From NCBI GenBank assembly GCA_040754075.1, contig JBFMDH010000010.1:97830-161829 (forward strand): a stretch of 64,000 nucleotides of DNA, in the 5' to 3' direction. The notes below the pieces were generated by a model. It was given only the letters and a program-made list of their open reading frames with translations. It searched no databases and was not told the DNA's origin. Origin of the DNA: Acidobacteriota bacterium (GTDB lineage Bacteria; Acidobacteriota; Blastocatellia; UBA7656). The translations under genes were made by a program, and so were the position numbers. Numbering within the stretch: the stretch's first letter is position 1; the number at the start of each line of letters is the position of its first letter. Below, piece by piece: positions 37,066 through 47,054 of the stretch.

Positions 37066-39516
37066 CTATTCATATCTGAGCGCGACCATCGGGTCGACTT
37101 TCGTCGCCCGCCTGGCGGGCACCAAACAGGCTACCAACGCCACACTTGCTAAAATTATAGAGACCAACGTAAACGTCCAGGGGTCTGTGGCGCTGGTGCC
37201 GTAAAGCAATCCTGACATTAATCGGGTGAGCGAAAAAGCGGCAACCAGACCAATAATCATGCCAATCACTGCCATGCGAATTCCCTGTTTCAAAATCAAC
37301 TGCAAAACATCACTACGCTTTGCGCCAAGCGCCATGCGGATGCCGATTTCACGCGTGCGTTGCGCGACAGAATACGACATCACCCCGTAAATTCCCAGGG
37401 TTGCCAAAATCAGCGCAACCAGACTGAAGCCACTCAATAAAGTTGCTGCAACTCGCGCCGGAAACAGCGTAAATCCGAGATGTTCTTCCAGAGTCTTTTC
37501 GCCAAAAACCGGAAGATTTTCATCAAGTTTCCTGAATTCATTGCGCACCAGCGGAATCAATGGACGGGCATCCGTCACACCACGGACAATCAGCGTGGTA
37601 TAAGAGTTATAGCTTTGCTGTAGCGGAGTGTAGGAAAAGGGTTGTTGTTCTTCGGTGATGTTCCAGTATTTTCCGTTTTTGGCGATGCCGATGATTTCCA
37701 TAAACGGACCTTCGCTGCTTCGATAACTGAACCGTCTGCCAATAGCTTGCGAAAGCGATTCGGCTTCCGGGAGAAATCGCCGCACGAAAGCTTCATTGAC
37801 CACCACCACACGCCGACTATTTTGTTCATCCTGCTCGGTGAATTCGCGCCCCTCAAGCACAGGAATTTCCATCGCTTTAAAATATTCGGGAGCCACAGAC
37901 CCAACCAGGGCATTGGGAACATTCATGCCGCGCGCGGTCGGTTGTCCTTCAACATAGATGCCGTTATTTGAATAATTCCCACTCAAGGGAAAAAGGTCTG
38001 AAAGCGAAGCCGCTTTCACACCCGGTAGCGACCTCACCTGATTTAATATTTGCTTTTGAAACTGCTGTCCGCGCGCCTCATCATAGCCCTGCAAGCCAAT
38101 ATCAAATGACATCACGATGCCATTACTGACCTGAAACCCGACATCAAGGGTTTGCAGTTGCTTGAGCGATTGCAACACCAGTCCGGCGGCAACCAGCAAG
38201 ATGAGCGACAGGGCAATCTGCGCCACCACCAGACTATTGCGAATCCGCGAACGATGGTGACCGCCGATTGTGGTTTCCGATTTCAGGGTTGAAACAATAT
38301 CGGTTTTCGTCGCCTGCAACGCCGGAATCAAACCAAACAAAATAGCGGTGATGAGCGAAATTGCCAGTGAAAAGACCATCACCCGCCAGTCGATTTTTAA
38401 TTCCAGAGTGACCGGCAAATCAATCGGGGGTTTGAGCGCCAGCACCGCATCAACAATCCACGAAGCCAGCAATAATCCGGCAGTGCCACCCAAAAGCGAT
38501 AGCAATAAACTTTCGGTGAGCAATTGTCTGATCAACTGCCAGCGACTCGCGCCCAGCGATTGGCGAATGGCAATCTCTTTACTGCGTTTGGTGGCGCGCG
38601 TCATCATCAAACTCGCGAGGTTGGTGCAGGCAATCAATAAAACCAGCGAAACGATTGCCAGTAAAATCGAAGAGAAACTGACAAAAGCGGTGCGAATACT
38701 GGGCAGAATAAAACCCGGCGCACCGAGTGAAAGATGCATGCCTTCGTTGGTATCCGGGTACTCGTTGGCGAGCTGGGTTGCCAGAATATTTAAAGCGGTT
38801 TCGGCTTGCGGTTGACTCACTCCTTCCTTGAGCCGTCCGCTGACAAAGATATTGTGCGTGCCCCGCTTTTCCAACCAGGTGCTGCCGGGTTCAATCCACT
38901 CCAGCATGGTCATGGGGACAAAAATTTCCGGCGAGAAAATTAGTTCGGTTCCCGTGAATCCCTCCGGGGTCACGCCAATCACTTTAAAGGTATGCCCGTT
39001 GATGATGACCTCTTTATCAATGATTGCCGCATCGCCACCAAAACGATTTTGCCAGCAGGCGTAGCTTAAAACGATGACCGGACTAGAGAGTTTGACGCGG
39101 TCTGCTTCGTTGGTAAAAATCCGACCTTTGATGGCTTGTATGCCAAGCACTTCAAAATAATTCCCCGATACTTCATAACCCCAGATGCGTTCATTGCTGC
39201 CTTTGTGACTGAGACTCATGGGCGTAATGCGCGTCGCATAGATGCCATCAAGAACTTCATTGCGCTCCTGAAAATCTTTAAAGTCCGGGTAAGAAAATGT
39301 CGATATCCCGCCGTCTTTCCCTTCGACATTCAAACTGACAAGTTGATCGGAATGATGCACCGGAAAGGGGCGCAATAATACGGTGTTCACCAGGCTGAAA
39401 ATCGCTGTGTTTGCGCCGATGCCAAGCGCCAGGGTCAAAACGGCAATCACCGAGAACAATGGATTTTTAATCAACTGACGAAATCCATAACGCACATCCT
39501 GTAAAAATGTATTCAT
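37066..39516 (-). CDS. ADOP-type duplicated ABC permease (copy e)
   Basis: This 816-residue copy is among the more divergent of the array. After helix 1 the usual PLPY is replaced by PFPVHHSD, and the first FtsX unit reads LLIACTNLASLMMTRATKRSKEIAIRQSLGA (shown here by its key residues Thr-Asn-Leu-Ala in place of Ala-Asn-Val-Ala). The 3' DNA block shared by most copies carries three mismatches here. GGGAGGAG lies just before the ATG. It is the last gene of the run starting at 51.9 kb and is followed by the 37.0-kb hairpin. Confidence 0.92.
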   Translation of the reverse strand: MNTFLQDVRYGFRQLIKNPLFSVIAVLTLALGIGANTAIFSLVNTVLLRPFPVHHSDQLVSLNVEGKDGGISTFSYPDFKDFQERNEVLDGIYATRITPMSLSHKGSNERIWGYEVSGNYFEVLGIQAIKGRIFTNEADRVKLSSPVIVLSYACWQNRFGGDAAIIDKEVIINGHTFKVIGVTPEGFTGTELIFSPEIFVPMTMLEWIEPGSTWLEKRGTHNIFVSGRLKEGVSQPQAETALNILATQLANEYPDTNEGMHLSLGAPGFILPSIRTAFVSFSSILLAIVSLVLLIACTNLASLMMTRATKRSKEIAIRQSLGASRWQLIRQLLTESLLLSLLGGTAGLLLASWIVDAVLALKPPIDLPVTLELKIDWRVMVFSLAISLITAILFGLIPALQATKTDIVSTLKSETTIGGHHRSRIRNSLVVAQIALSLILLVAAGLVLQSLKQLQTLDVGFQVSNGIVMSFDIGLQGYDEARGQQFQKQILNQVRSLPGVKAASLSDLFPLSGNYSNNGIYVEGQPTARGMNVPNALVGSVAPEYFKAMEIPVLEGREFTEQDEQNSRRVVVVNEAFVRRFLPEAESLSQAIGRRFSYRSSEGPFMEIIGIAKNGKYWNITEEQQPFSYTPLQQSYNSYTTLIVRGVTDARPLIPLVRNEFRKLDENLPVFGEKTLEEHLGFTLFPARVAATLLSGFSLVALILATLGIYGVMSYSVAQRTREIGIRMALGAKRSDVLQLILKQGIRMAVIGMIIGLVAAFSLTRLMSGLLYGTSATDPWTFTLVSIILASVALVACLVPARRATKVDPMVALRYE

Positions 39517-39547
39517 ACTCCTCCCAATTTCTTATTTGAAGATTGTT

Positions 39548-41965
39548 TTATTCATATCTCAGGGCAATCATCGGATCGACTTTCGTGGCTCGTCGCGCGG
39601 GCACCAAACAGGCTACCAGCGCCACTCCTGTCAAAATCAAAGAAATCACTGCAAAGGTTGAAAGGTCAGTTGGGCGAACCTCAAATAACAACTTCTCCAT
39701 CAACCTCATCAACCAAAGCGAAGCCAGTAAACCTAACGCGATGCCTACAACCACCAATCGCAATCCCTGCCCGATAACCATTTTCAGAATATCAGCACGC
39801 TTTGCTCCGAGGGCGAGGCGAATACCGATTTCGCGTGTACGCTGGGTTACGGAAAAAGCCAGCATCCCATAAATCCCGATACTTGCGGCAAACAACCCAA
39901 CCGCAGCAAAGATACCAAGTAAAATCGCATTCAACCGCTCAGGGGCAACCGATTTATCAATGCGTTCCGTCATGGTGCTCACCTTCTCAATCAACAGTTC
40001 GCTTTCTGCCGTTTTAAGTTCCCGGCGTACAGAAGGGAGTACGCTGGTGGGTTCAACATGGGTTCTCACTAATAAATTCATGGTCATGCGCGGTCGTTTT
40101 GAGTGCGGTTCAAAGGTAGCAAGGTCTGGTTCCGCATTCAGACCTTCGTGTTTGACATCACCGACAACCCCGATAATAGTCAACCAGGGTTCGTTTTCTG
40201 CCGGTCCAACTTTGATTCGTTGCCCAATCGCGGCTTCAGGGGTTTGCCAATAACGCCGCGCCATCGTTTCATTGATAATCGTCACATCGGGCGCGCCGCT
40301 TTCATCGCGCTTATCGAATTCACGACCGCTCAGTAAGACGATTCCCATTGCGCGAAAATAATTTGGCAAAATGCGGCGAAAGCTCGCCGCAGGCGCTTCC
40401 CCGGGATTAAATGGACGAGCTTCAATCGCTAGTTCGCCGTGGGAATCACCGCCGCTGATTGGCAGAGCATTTACGGCACTGACGGCTTGAACACCCGGAA
40501 CCGCTTCCAATCGTTCGGGAAGTTGCTTATAAAAATTGATGACCTGCTCGCGGCTTTGGTATTTCGTTCTCGGCAAAGAGATATTCAGGGTCAGCAGATG
40601 GTCTGCTTGAAATCCCGGATTGACGTTGGTTAATCGCCAGAAACTTTTCATCATCAACCCTGCGCCGATTAACAAAATGAGTGAAAGGGCGACTTCGGTG
40701 ATAATCAATACATTACGCGCGCGACTTCGCCCCGACGAAAGCGCCTTGCCACCATCTTTGAGCGTTTCGTTTAACTTTGCGCCTGCCGCTTTGACTGCCG
40801 GAAGCAAGCCAAATAGCACACCTGATAAAACCGAAACCAGAAGGGCAAAACCGAGAACGAACCGATCAACACCAATCTCTTTTACGCGCGGGAATGATTC
40901 GGGCAATTGATAAACCAGCACGTCAACCCCCCATAGAGCCAGCAACACGCCAAAAGCGCCGCCGCATAGGGCGAGTATTAAACTTTCGGTAAGTAATTGA
41001 CGAACAATACGCAGGCGACTTGCGCCAAGCGCTGCGCGAATTGCCAGTTCTTTTTGTCGCCCTAGCGCTCGCGTAAGTTGCAGGTTGGCGACATTGGTGC
41101 AGGCAATCAAAAGTAAAAAAGCAACCGCAGCGAAAAGCACAAGTAATGCAGTACGCAAATCGCCCACTATACGCGCTTGCAATGTCGTAAGTCGCAAGCC
41201 ATGTCCAGGGTCTTCACTGGCGTACTGTTGCTGAATGCGAGTAGCAAGGGTTTCAATATCAGCACGCGCCTGTTCAAGCGTGATATCGGGTTTGAGTCGC
41301 GCTATCGCCGAAAGAAAATGCACCGCGCGGTTTTTCATAAATGGTTCGTCAGCGAGGCGACCCACTGCCATCCACACCTCTATGCGCTCATCTGGCAATT
41401 TAAAATCTGCGGGCATAATGCCGATGACTGTATAAAGCTCATCGTCCAGATTAATGGTTTTGCCAATAAAATCAGGGTCGCCACCAAATCGTTGTTGCCA
41501 GAAATGATGGCTGATGACAACAACCGCTTCACCTCCCGGTCGGTCTTCGGATTCAATAAAGCTGCGCCCCTGTTCGACGGTTGCAGCAAGCACGGAAAAG
41601 AAATTTGCAGAAACCAGCATGGTTGAAACAGTTGCCGGTTCATCTTTGCCTTTCAGCACAGATTCGTTAAATCCGAAAGCGGCGACCTGCTCAAAGGATT
41701 GATTCTGTGATTGCAACTCAAGCAGGTTCGGATAAGAGATTTCATAGTCGATGGTCTTTTCATCAGGAATGGATTCGCCGAGAACCACCAACCTTTCGGG
41801 TTCCGCATACGGCAAGGGTCTCAGCATCACCGCGTTGATGACACTGAAAATCGCCGTATTCGCGCCAATGCCTAAGGCGAGAGTGATGATGGCTGCAATG
41901 GTAAAACTGCGATTTTGAAGTAACGAGCGCAGGCTATAGCGAATATCTTTAAATAATATCTCCAT
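39548..41965 (-). CDS. ADOP-type duplicated ABC permease (copy f)
   Basis: I place the start at the ATG at 41965, with AGGA 6 bases upstream; 12 further codons are open but lack a site and are not conserved in other copies. The product is about 805 residues, with helix 1 reading [19 protein letters not shown], the first FtsX unit about 265-390 ([27 protein letters not shown]) and the second ending ATKVDPMIALRYE. The ATG of copy f is 98 bases past the stop of copy g, and 31 bases separate it from copy e. Confidence 0.93.
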   Translation of the reverse strand: MEILFKDIRYSLRSLLQNRSFTIAAIITLALGIGANTAIFSVINAVMLRPLPYAEPERLVVLGESIPDEKTIDYEISYPNLLELQSQNQSFEQVAAFGFNESVLKGKDEPATVSTMLVSANFFSVLAATVEQGRSFIESEDRPGGEAVVVISHHFWQQRFGGDPDFIGKTINLDDELYTVIGIMPADFKLPDERIEVWMAVGRLADEPFMKNRAVHFLSAIARLKPDITLEQARADIETLATRIQQQYASEDPGHGLRLTTLQARIVGDLRTALLVLFAAVAFLLLIACTNVANLQLTRALGRQKELAIRAALGASRLRIVRQLLTESLILALCGGAFGVLLALWGVDVLVYQLPESFPRVKEIGVDRFVLGFALLVSVLSGVLFGLLPAVKAAGAKLNETLKDGGKALSSGRSRARNVLIITEVALSLILLIGAGLMMKSFWRLTNVNPGFQADHLLTLNISLPRTKYQSREQVINFYKQLPERLEAVPGVQAVSAVNALPISGGDSHGELAIEARPFNPGEAPAASFRRILPNYFRAMGIVLLSGREFDKRDESGAPDVTIINETMARRYWQTPEAAIGQRIKVGPAENEPWLTIIGVVGDVKHEGLNAEPDLATFEPHSKRPRMTMNLLVRTHVEPTSVLPSVRRELKTAESELLIEKVSTMTERIDKSVAPERLNAILLGIFAAVGLFAASIGIYGMLAFSVTQRTREIGIRLALGAKRADILKMVIGQGLRLVVVGIALGLLASLWLMRLMEKLLFEVRPTDLSTFAVISLILTGVALVACLVPARRATKVDPMIALRYE

Positions 41966-42099
41966 TACTTCCTCTCTTAACGGAAGATGTCGGTTGTGCA
42001 AGGCTGTTTGAGTGACGGTTGCGAATGATCCATGATTTTCTCGATAACCGGTTCCGCGATTGCTTGATTGAACCGAACATCTTTAACAGCTCATTGCAA

Positions 42100-44517
42100 T
42101 TACTCGTATCTCAGGGCAATCATCGGATCGACTTTAGTGGCTCGTCGCGCCGGAATGTAACAAGCAAGCAGTGCAATAGTGATGAGCAATATTGAAATTA
42201 ATACAAAGGTTAAAGGGTCTGTGGCGCTCACGCCAAACAGAAAACTTTTCATCAAGCGGGTCAATCCGAATGAAGCAATCAATCCCAAGCCAATCCCTGA
42301 GATGGCAAGCCCCAATCCGTATTTGACCACCAGTTTCACGACATCAACCGATTGCGCTCCGAGGGCGATTCGCAAACCGATTTCATTGGTGCGTTGCGCC
42401 ACGACATTTGAAACCACGCCATAAATTCCCACGGCTGCCAATAACAAACCGAGTCCCGCAAACAGCGCGAGCATCAACATATTGAAGCGTTGCGAAGCGA
42501 CTGAACGATTGGCGACCTCTTCCATTGTTAAAATCTGCGAGACCGGCATCGTCGCATCAAGCGTCGCAATTTCATTCTTAATCGCCTTGCTCAAACTGAG
42601 CGGCGCGACACGGGTTCGCACGGTGAAATTCGCTACCGTAAACGCACGAACCACCGCCATCAATTTGTCGGACATTTGCGGAATCGGTACGAAAACCATC
42701 GGCAGGGCATCACTGTCGAGACCCATCTGTTTGACATCGGCAATCACCCCAACAATCTGGCGCATCGGGTCACCCAGTCCGCGCCCGACGGTGAGTTGCT
42801 GGTTGAGCGGATTCTTTTCATTAAAGTAGCGGCGGGCAAAGGCTTCATTGATAATCGCCACCGACGCTGCGCCCGGGTTATCCGCTTCATTGAATTCTCT
42901 GCCCTGTTGCAAAGCGATTTTCATCACCTTGAAATATTCCGGTGAAATCATGCGCAACTGCACCGATTGCACCTTGTCGGGATTTTCGGGAAAAGTAACC
43001 GGCATGTTGAATTGCCAATCGAGCGGTAATTTATTCACCACCGCCGCTGATTCGACACCCGGCAGAGCTTTTATGCGTTCGGTAGCATCGCGATAAAAAG
43101 CCGCCGCTTCACTGGTCGTATCGTAACGCGCCCCGTTCAGGGCAACCTGAAAGGTCAATACATTGCGCGGGTCAAAGCCCGGTTCGACATTGAGCAGATT
43201 CGCAAAGGTGCGAATCAATAATCCAGCGCCGACAAGCAAGACCAGCGACAAAGCGACTTCGGCAACCACCAATGCGCCGCGCAATCGCCCGCGTGTGGCG
43301 GTGCCTCTGCCGGCGCTCTCTTTCAACGTCTGGTTGACATCGACTTTGCCCGCTTGCCACGCCGGAGCGAGTCCAAATAAGAGACCTGTGATGATCGCTG
43401 CCACGATTGCAAATGCCAATACCCAACCGTCGGCTTTGATCTGCGAGGCATTGGGCAAATAGCCTTGTGGCAAAGCGGCAATTAAAACTTCCGTACCCCA
43501 GACCGCCAGCAACAAACCGGCGGTGCCGCCGATGAGCGCAAGCAACACGCCTTCGGTCAGTAATTGTCGAATGATGCGCCCATTGCCAGCGCCAAGCGCG
43601 CGGCGCACGGCAATCTCTTTTTGTCGTCCGGCGGCGCGTGTGAGTTGCAAATTGGCAACATTGGCGCAGGCAATCAACAATAAAAAGCCGACCGCGCCAA
43701 ACAATATCCACAACAATTTTTCTACATCTTCGGTGAAAATTTCTTTGTAGGGTCTGACGCCTGCGCTTTCCCCCTCCTGCATCTGTTTGGGAAAAGCCTC
43801 GCGGTACTCGTCGGCAATCGATTGAAATTCGCTTGCTGCCTGTTCAAGGGTCACGCCCGATTTCAATCTCCCGACGACGGTGGCGTTCGGGTCATAATTG
43901 GCATTGGGTCGCGCCTTCAACGGCACGTATAAATCGATTGATTCACTGAACTGAAAATGCTTGGGCAAAATTCCGACGATGGTTACGGATTGGTCATTGA
44001 GCAGAACGGTTTTACCAAGCAAATCTTTGTCGCCGCCAAATCGCCTTTGCCACAATCCATCACTTAAAATCGCCACGGGGGCGCTGCCCGGTGTGTCTTC
44101 GGCTTGGGTAAACGGACGACCGAGCGCGGGGTAAACACCGAGCACTTGAAAGAAATCTTCGGAAATCCGCAACCCTCTGACGAATTCCGGCTCGTTTCCA
44201 CTCGATAAATTGCCACCCGCGCCGCCAAAATTTGAGTAAGCCGCGAGCGCTTCAAACGATTGATTGTGTTCGCGCCAGAAAAGAAACTTGGGTTCGCCCG
44301 AACCGGCTAAACCGCTCCTGAATTTCTGTCCGACATAGACCAATCGCTCAGCATCAGGATAGGGCAGCGGACGCAGCAACACCGAGTTGATGATGGTGAA
44401 GATTGCGGTGGTCGCGCCGATGCCGAGCGCCAGCGTCAATATGGCAATAAAGGTGAAGCCTGGTTTTTTCATGAGCATTCGTAAGCCATAACGTAAATCC
44501 TGTATCAAAGTTTGCAT
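42100..44517 (-). CDS. ADOP-type duplicated ABC permease (copy g)
   Basis: The product is 805 residues. Helix 1 has GIGATTAIFTIINSV instead of the common [11 protein letters not shown], and the C-terminal helix reads LLACYIPARRATKV instead of VACLVPARR. Its 3' end does not share the DNA block conserved in most other copies, so it has escaped the homogenisation seen elsewhere. First FtsX unit about 265-390, second about 680-800. AGAGGA precedes the ATG by 6 bases and the gap from copy h is 23 bases. Confidence 0.93.
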   Translation of the reverse strand: MQTLIQDLRYGLRMLMKKPGFTFIAILTLALGIGATTAIFTIINSVLLRPLPYPDAERLVYVGQKFRSGLAGSGEPKFLFWREHNQSFEALAAYSNFGGAGGNLSSGNEPEFVRGLRISEDFFQVLGVYPALGRPFTQAEDTPGSAPVAILSDGLWQRRFGGDKDLLGKTVLLNDQSVTIVGILPKHFQFSESIDLYVPLKARPNANYDPNATVVGRLKSGVTLEQAASEFQSIADEYREAFPKQMQEGESAGVRPYKEIFTEDVEKLLWILFGAVGFLLLIACANVANLQLTRAAGRQKEIAVRRALGAGNGRIIRQLLTEGVLLALIGGTAGLLLAVWGTEVLIAALPQGYLPNASQIKADGWVLAFAIVAAIITGLLFGLAPAWQAGKVDVNQTLKESAGRGTATRGRLRGALVVAEVALSLVLLVGAGLLIRTFANLLNVEPGFDPRNVLTFQVALNGARYDTTSEAAAFYRDATERIKALPGVESAAVVNKLPLDWQFNMPVTFPENPDKVQSVQLRMISPEYFKVMKIALQQGREFNEADNPGAASVAIINEAFARRYFNEKNPLNQQLTVGRGLGDPMRQIVGVIADVKQMGLDSDALPMVFVPIPQMSDKLMAVVRAFTVANFTVRTRVAPLSLSKAIKNEIATLDATMPVSQILTMEEVANRSVASQRFNMLMLALFAGLGLLLAAVGIYGVVSNVVAQRTNEIGLRIALGAQSVDVVKLVVKYGLGLAISGIGLGLIASFGLTRLMKSFLFGVSATDPLTFVLISILLITIALLACYIPARRATKVDPMIALRYE

Positions 44518-44540
44518 GGTTTTCCTCTTCTCAATTCGCG

Positions 44541-46982
44541 CTATTCGTAGCGGAGCGCAATCATGGGATCAACTTTGGTGGCGCGGCGCGCCGGCACCAA
44601 ACAGGCTACCAGAGCCACTCCTGTCAAAATCAAAGACACGACAATAAAGGTGACGGGGTCGGATGCCGTGACCCCGAAAAGCAGACTTTCGGTGATGCGA
44701 CCCAGTGCCAGCGCCCCAGCCAGACCTATGGCAATGCCGATGAATGTCAGTTTCAATCCGTGTTTGACAATCAGCCTTATTACATCGCCGGTCTGCGCGC
44801 CAAGCGCCATGCGCACACCGATTTCGTGGGTGCGTTGTGTCACCGCATAACTCATCACCCCATAAAGACCGACGATGGTAAGAAGCAGCGCGGCGCTGGC
44901 GAAAATGCAAAGCAGCAGCATATTGAATCGCGGTTGCGATACCGATGCCGAGATGTATTGATCAAGGGTTTTGATGTTGTACATCGGCAGGTCTTTATCA
45001 AGCGATTGAACTTCGCTGCGAATCGCCGCAACCGTAGCGGTCGGGTCATTGGTGGTGCGCACCACATAAAACATGGTCGGGCGGGGATTCTGTGGATAAG
45101 CGATATAGACTTCGGCGCGCGGTTCTTCATTCAAGGTTCGATGTTTGATGTCACTGACGACGCCGATAATCTCGCGCATGAGGATGCCGCGATCATCGGT
45201 CGCAAAACTCGGATTGATGCGTTTGCCAATCGGGTTTTGATTGGGGAAAAATTTATTCGCCAGGGTTTCATTGATGATGACGACTTGATTTGATGTTGAA
45301 GTATCGCGTTCATCAAAATCTCTGCCACTCAAAAGTTGAATTCCCATCGCGTGAAAATAACCGCTACTTACGGTTCTTAAATCCGTTTCATAGGGGAACG
45401 GACGATTGGGTTCGCCTGGCTCGCCTTCGATGGAAAAGCCCACGCCTGCGCCCTGTCCGCTAAATGGTAAAGCCGTAATGTAGGCGACGTCTTTTACACC
45501 GGCGATGCCTTCAATGCGCGAGGCGAGTTGGTTATAAAAATTCGTCAGATGTTGTTCCTGCGGATAGCGCGTATCGGGAAGTCCCAGACGAAAACTCAAC
45601 AGGTTGGTGGTTTCAAAACCGGGCTTGAGATTTTGCAAGCGAAAGAAGCTGTTGATTAACAGTCCTGCGGTTACCAGCAACGTCAATGCGATGGCGACTT
45701 CTGCGACCACGAAAACGCTGCGAATGCGATTGTGCTGTGCGCCGCCCGATGCACTACGTCCGCCTTCTTTCAAGGATTGCGTCAGGCTGGTTTTGGAAAT
45801 CTGCAACGCCGGAGCAATGCCAAAAAGCAACCCGGTGACTACCGAAATAAGCGTTGTAAAAATCAAAACGCTGGCATCAAAGCCGATGCTTGCGGCGCGC
45901 GGCAAGCCTTTCGGAACCAATGACAACACGAGGTCGGTTCCCCACATCGCAATCAACATTCCCAACATCCCGCCACTTACTGAAAGCAACAGGCTTTCGG
46001 TAATCAACTGGCGAATAATGCGCCAACGACTCGCGCCAAGCGCCGTGCGAATCGCCACCTCTTTTTGTCTGGTAGTGGCGCGCGCCAGTAAAAGATTGGC
46101 AACATTGGCGCAGGCAATCAGCAATACACAGGCGACCGCGCCGAACAGCAACCACAGCGCCAGACTGAAATCGCGAATCAGGTCTTGATGCAACGCGGCG
46201 ACTCGCACACCGAATTCCGAGTTGGTATCGGGAAACTGTTGAGCAATATCGCTGACTATCAAACTCATTTCGGCTTGCGCCTGTTCCGGCGTCACACCAG
46301 CTTTTAAACGACCGATAACCTCCAGCGCGTGATTGCCGCGTTGCGCAGTAAGCGGGGCGCGACCTTCCTGCATGGTTGCGGTTGTCGTCCATAGTTCGAT
46401 TACTGGTTCGGTCTGAATCGGAAAGACAAATCCAGCGGGCATCACCCCGATGACATTGTAATTTTGCCCGTTCAGGTTGATGGGCTTTTCAGGTAATCGA
46501 CCTTCGGAACCGAAATATTCCTGCCATACGCGATGGCTGAGAATCACTGCGCGCGCGCCCGGCTTATCTTCTTCGGCGCTAAAGAAGCGACCTTGTTCGG
46601 GACTCACGCCAAGCAGCGGTAATAATTCATGTGTGACCATCGCGCCGCGCAAACGAAACGGTTCGCCGACGCCTGTGATGGTGAAATCTCTGGTCGAATA
46701 GGCTGCCAGTTGGGTGAACGATTGATTGCGTTCGCGCCAATCATTAAAGTCCGGGTAGGTCGCGCTGCCCTGGTCTTCTTTACCCGAAGTGTTATAGACC
46801 ATCATCAAACGTTCAGGTTCAGGAAACGGCAGAGGGCGAAGCAAGACGCCATTGACCACACTGAAAATGGCGGTGTTTGCGCCAATCCCCAAGCTGAGAG
46901 TCATTATGGCAATCACTGCGAAAAATGGTTTTTTGAGCAAGGCTCGAAAGGCATAGCGTAAGTCTTGAATTAAATTATCCAT
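44541..46982 (-). CDS. ADOP-type duplicated ABC permease (copy h)
   Basis: This is an 813-residue permease with the first FtsX unit about 270-395 ([25 protein letters not shown], of which [10 protein letters not shown] is the family core) and the second about 690-810, ending ALRYE. Its first FtsX segment is especially close to that of copy d. The second periplasmic core carries the run GEPGEPNRPFP. AGAGA is the only ribosome binding site candidate, weaker than in its neighbours. A 72-base AT-rich gap separates it from copy i. Confidence 0.93.
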   Translation of the reverse strand: MDNLIQDLRYAFRALLKKPFFAVIAIMTLSLGIGANTAIFSVVNGVLLRPLPFPEPERLMMVYNTSGKEDQGSATYPDFNDWRERNQSFTQLAAYSTRDFTITGVGEPFRLRGAMVTHELLPLLGVSPEQGRFFSAEEDKPGARAVILSHRVWQEYFGSEGRLPEKPINLNGQNYNVIGVMPAGFVFPIQTEPVIELWTTTATMQEGRAPLTAQRGNHALEVIGRLKAGVTPEQAQAEMSLIVSDIAQQFPDTNSEFGVRVAALHQDLIRDFSLALWLLFGAVACVLLIACANVANLLLARATTRQKEVAIRTALGASRWRIIRQLITESLLLSVSGGMLGMLIAMWGTDLVLSLVPKGLPRAASIGFDASVLIFTTLISVVTGLLFGIAPALQISKTSLTQSLKEGGRSASGGAQHNRIRSVFVVAEVAIALTLLVTAGLLINSFFRLQNLKPGFETTNLLSFRLGLPDTRYPQEQHLTNFYNQLASRIEGIAGVKDVAYITALPFSGQGAGVGFSIEGEPGEPNRPFPYETDLRTVSSGYFHAMGIQLLSGRDFDERDTSTSNQVVIINETLANKFFPNQNPIGKRINPSFATDDRGILMREIIGVVSDIKHRTLNEEPRAEVYIAYPQNPRPTMFYVVRTTNDPTATVAAIRSEVQSLDKDLPMYNIKTLDQYISASVSQPRFNMLLLCIFASAALLLTIVGLYGVMSYAVTQRTHEIGVRMALGAQTGDVIRLIVKHGLKLTFIGIAIGLAGALALGRITESLLFGVTASDPVTFIVVSLILTGVALVACLVPARRATKVDPMIALRYE

Positions 46983-47054
46983 AAAATCTCTTGTCTCTTT
47001 TTTCTCTTTTGGCTTTGCTGAATTTGAATCATTAAAACAAAAATTTAGAAAATC

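Noticed and set aside
44563-44850. Recurrent plus-strand frames ([15 protein letters not shown] type) at the 3' end of each ADOP gene
   Set aside because: They are antisense shadows of the conserved VACLVPARR tail and follow its codon structure.
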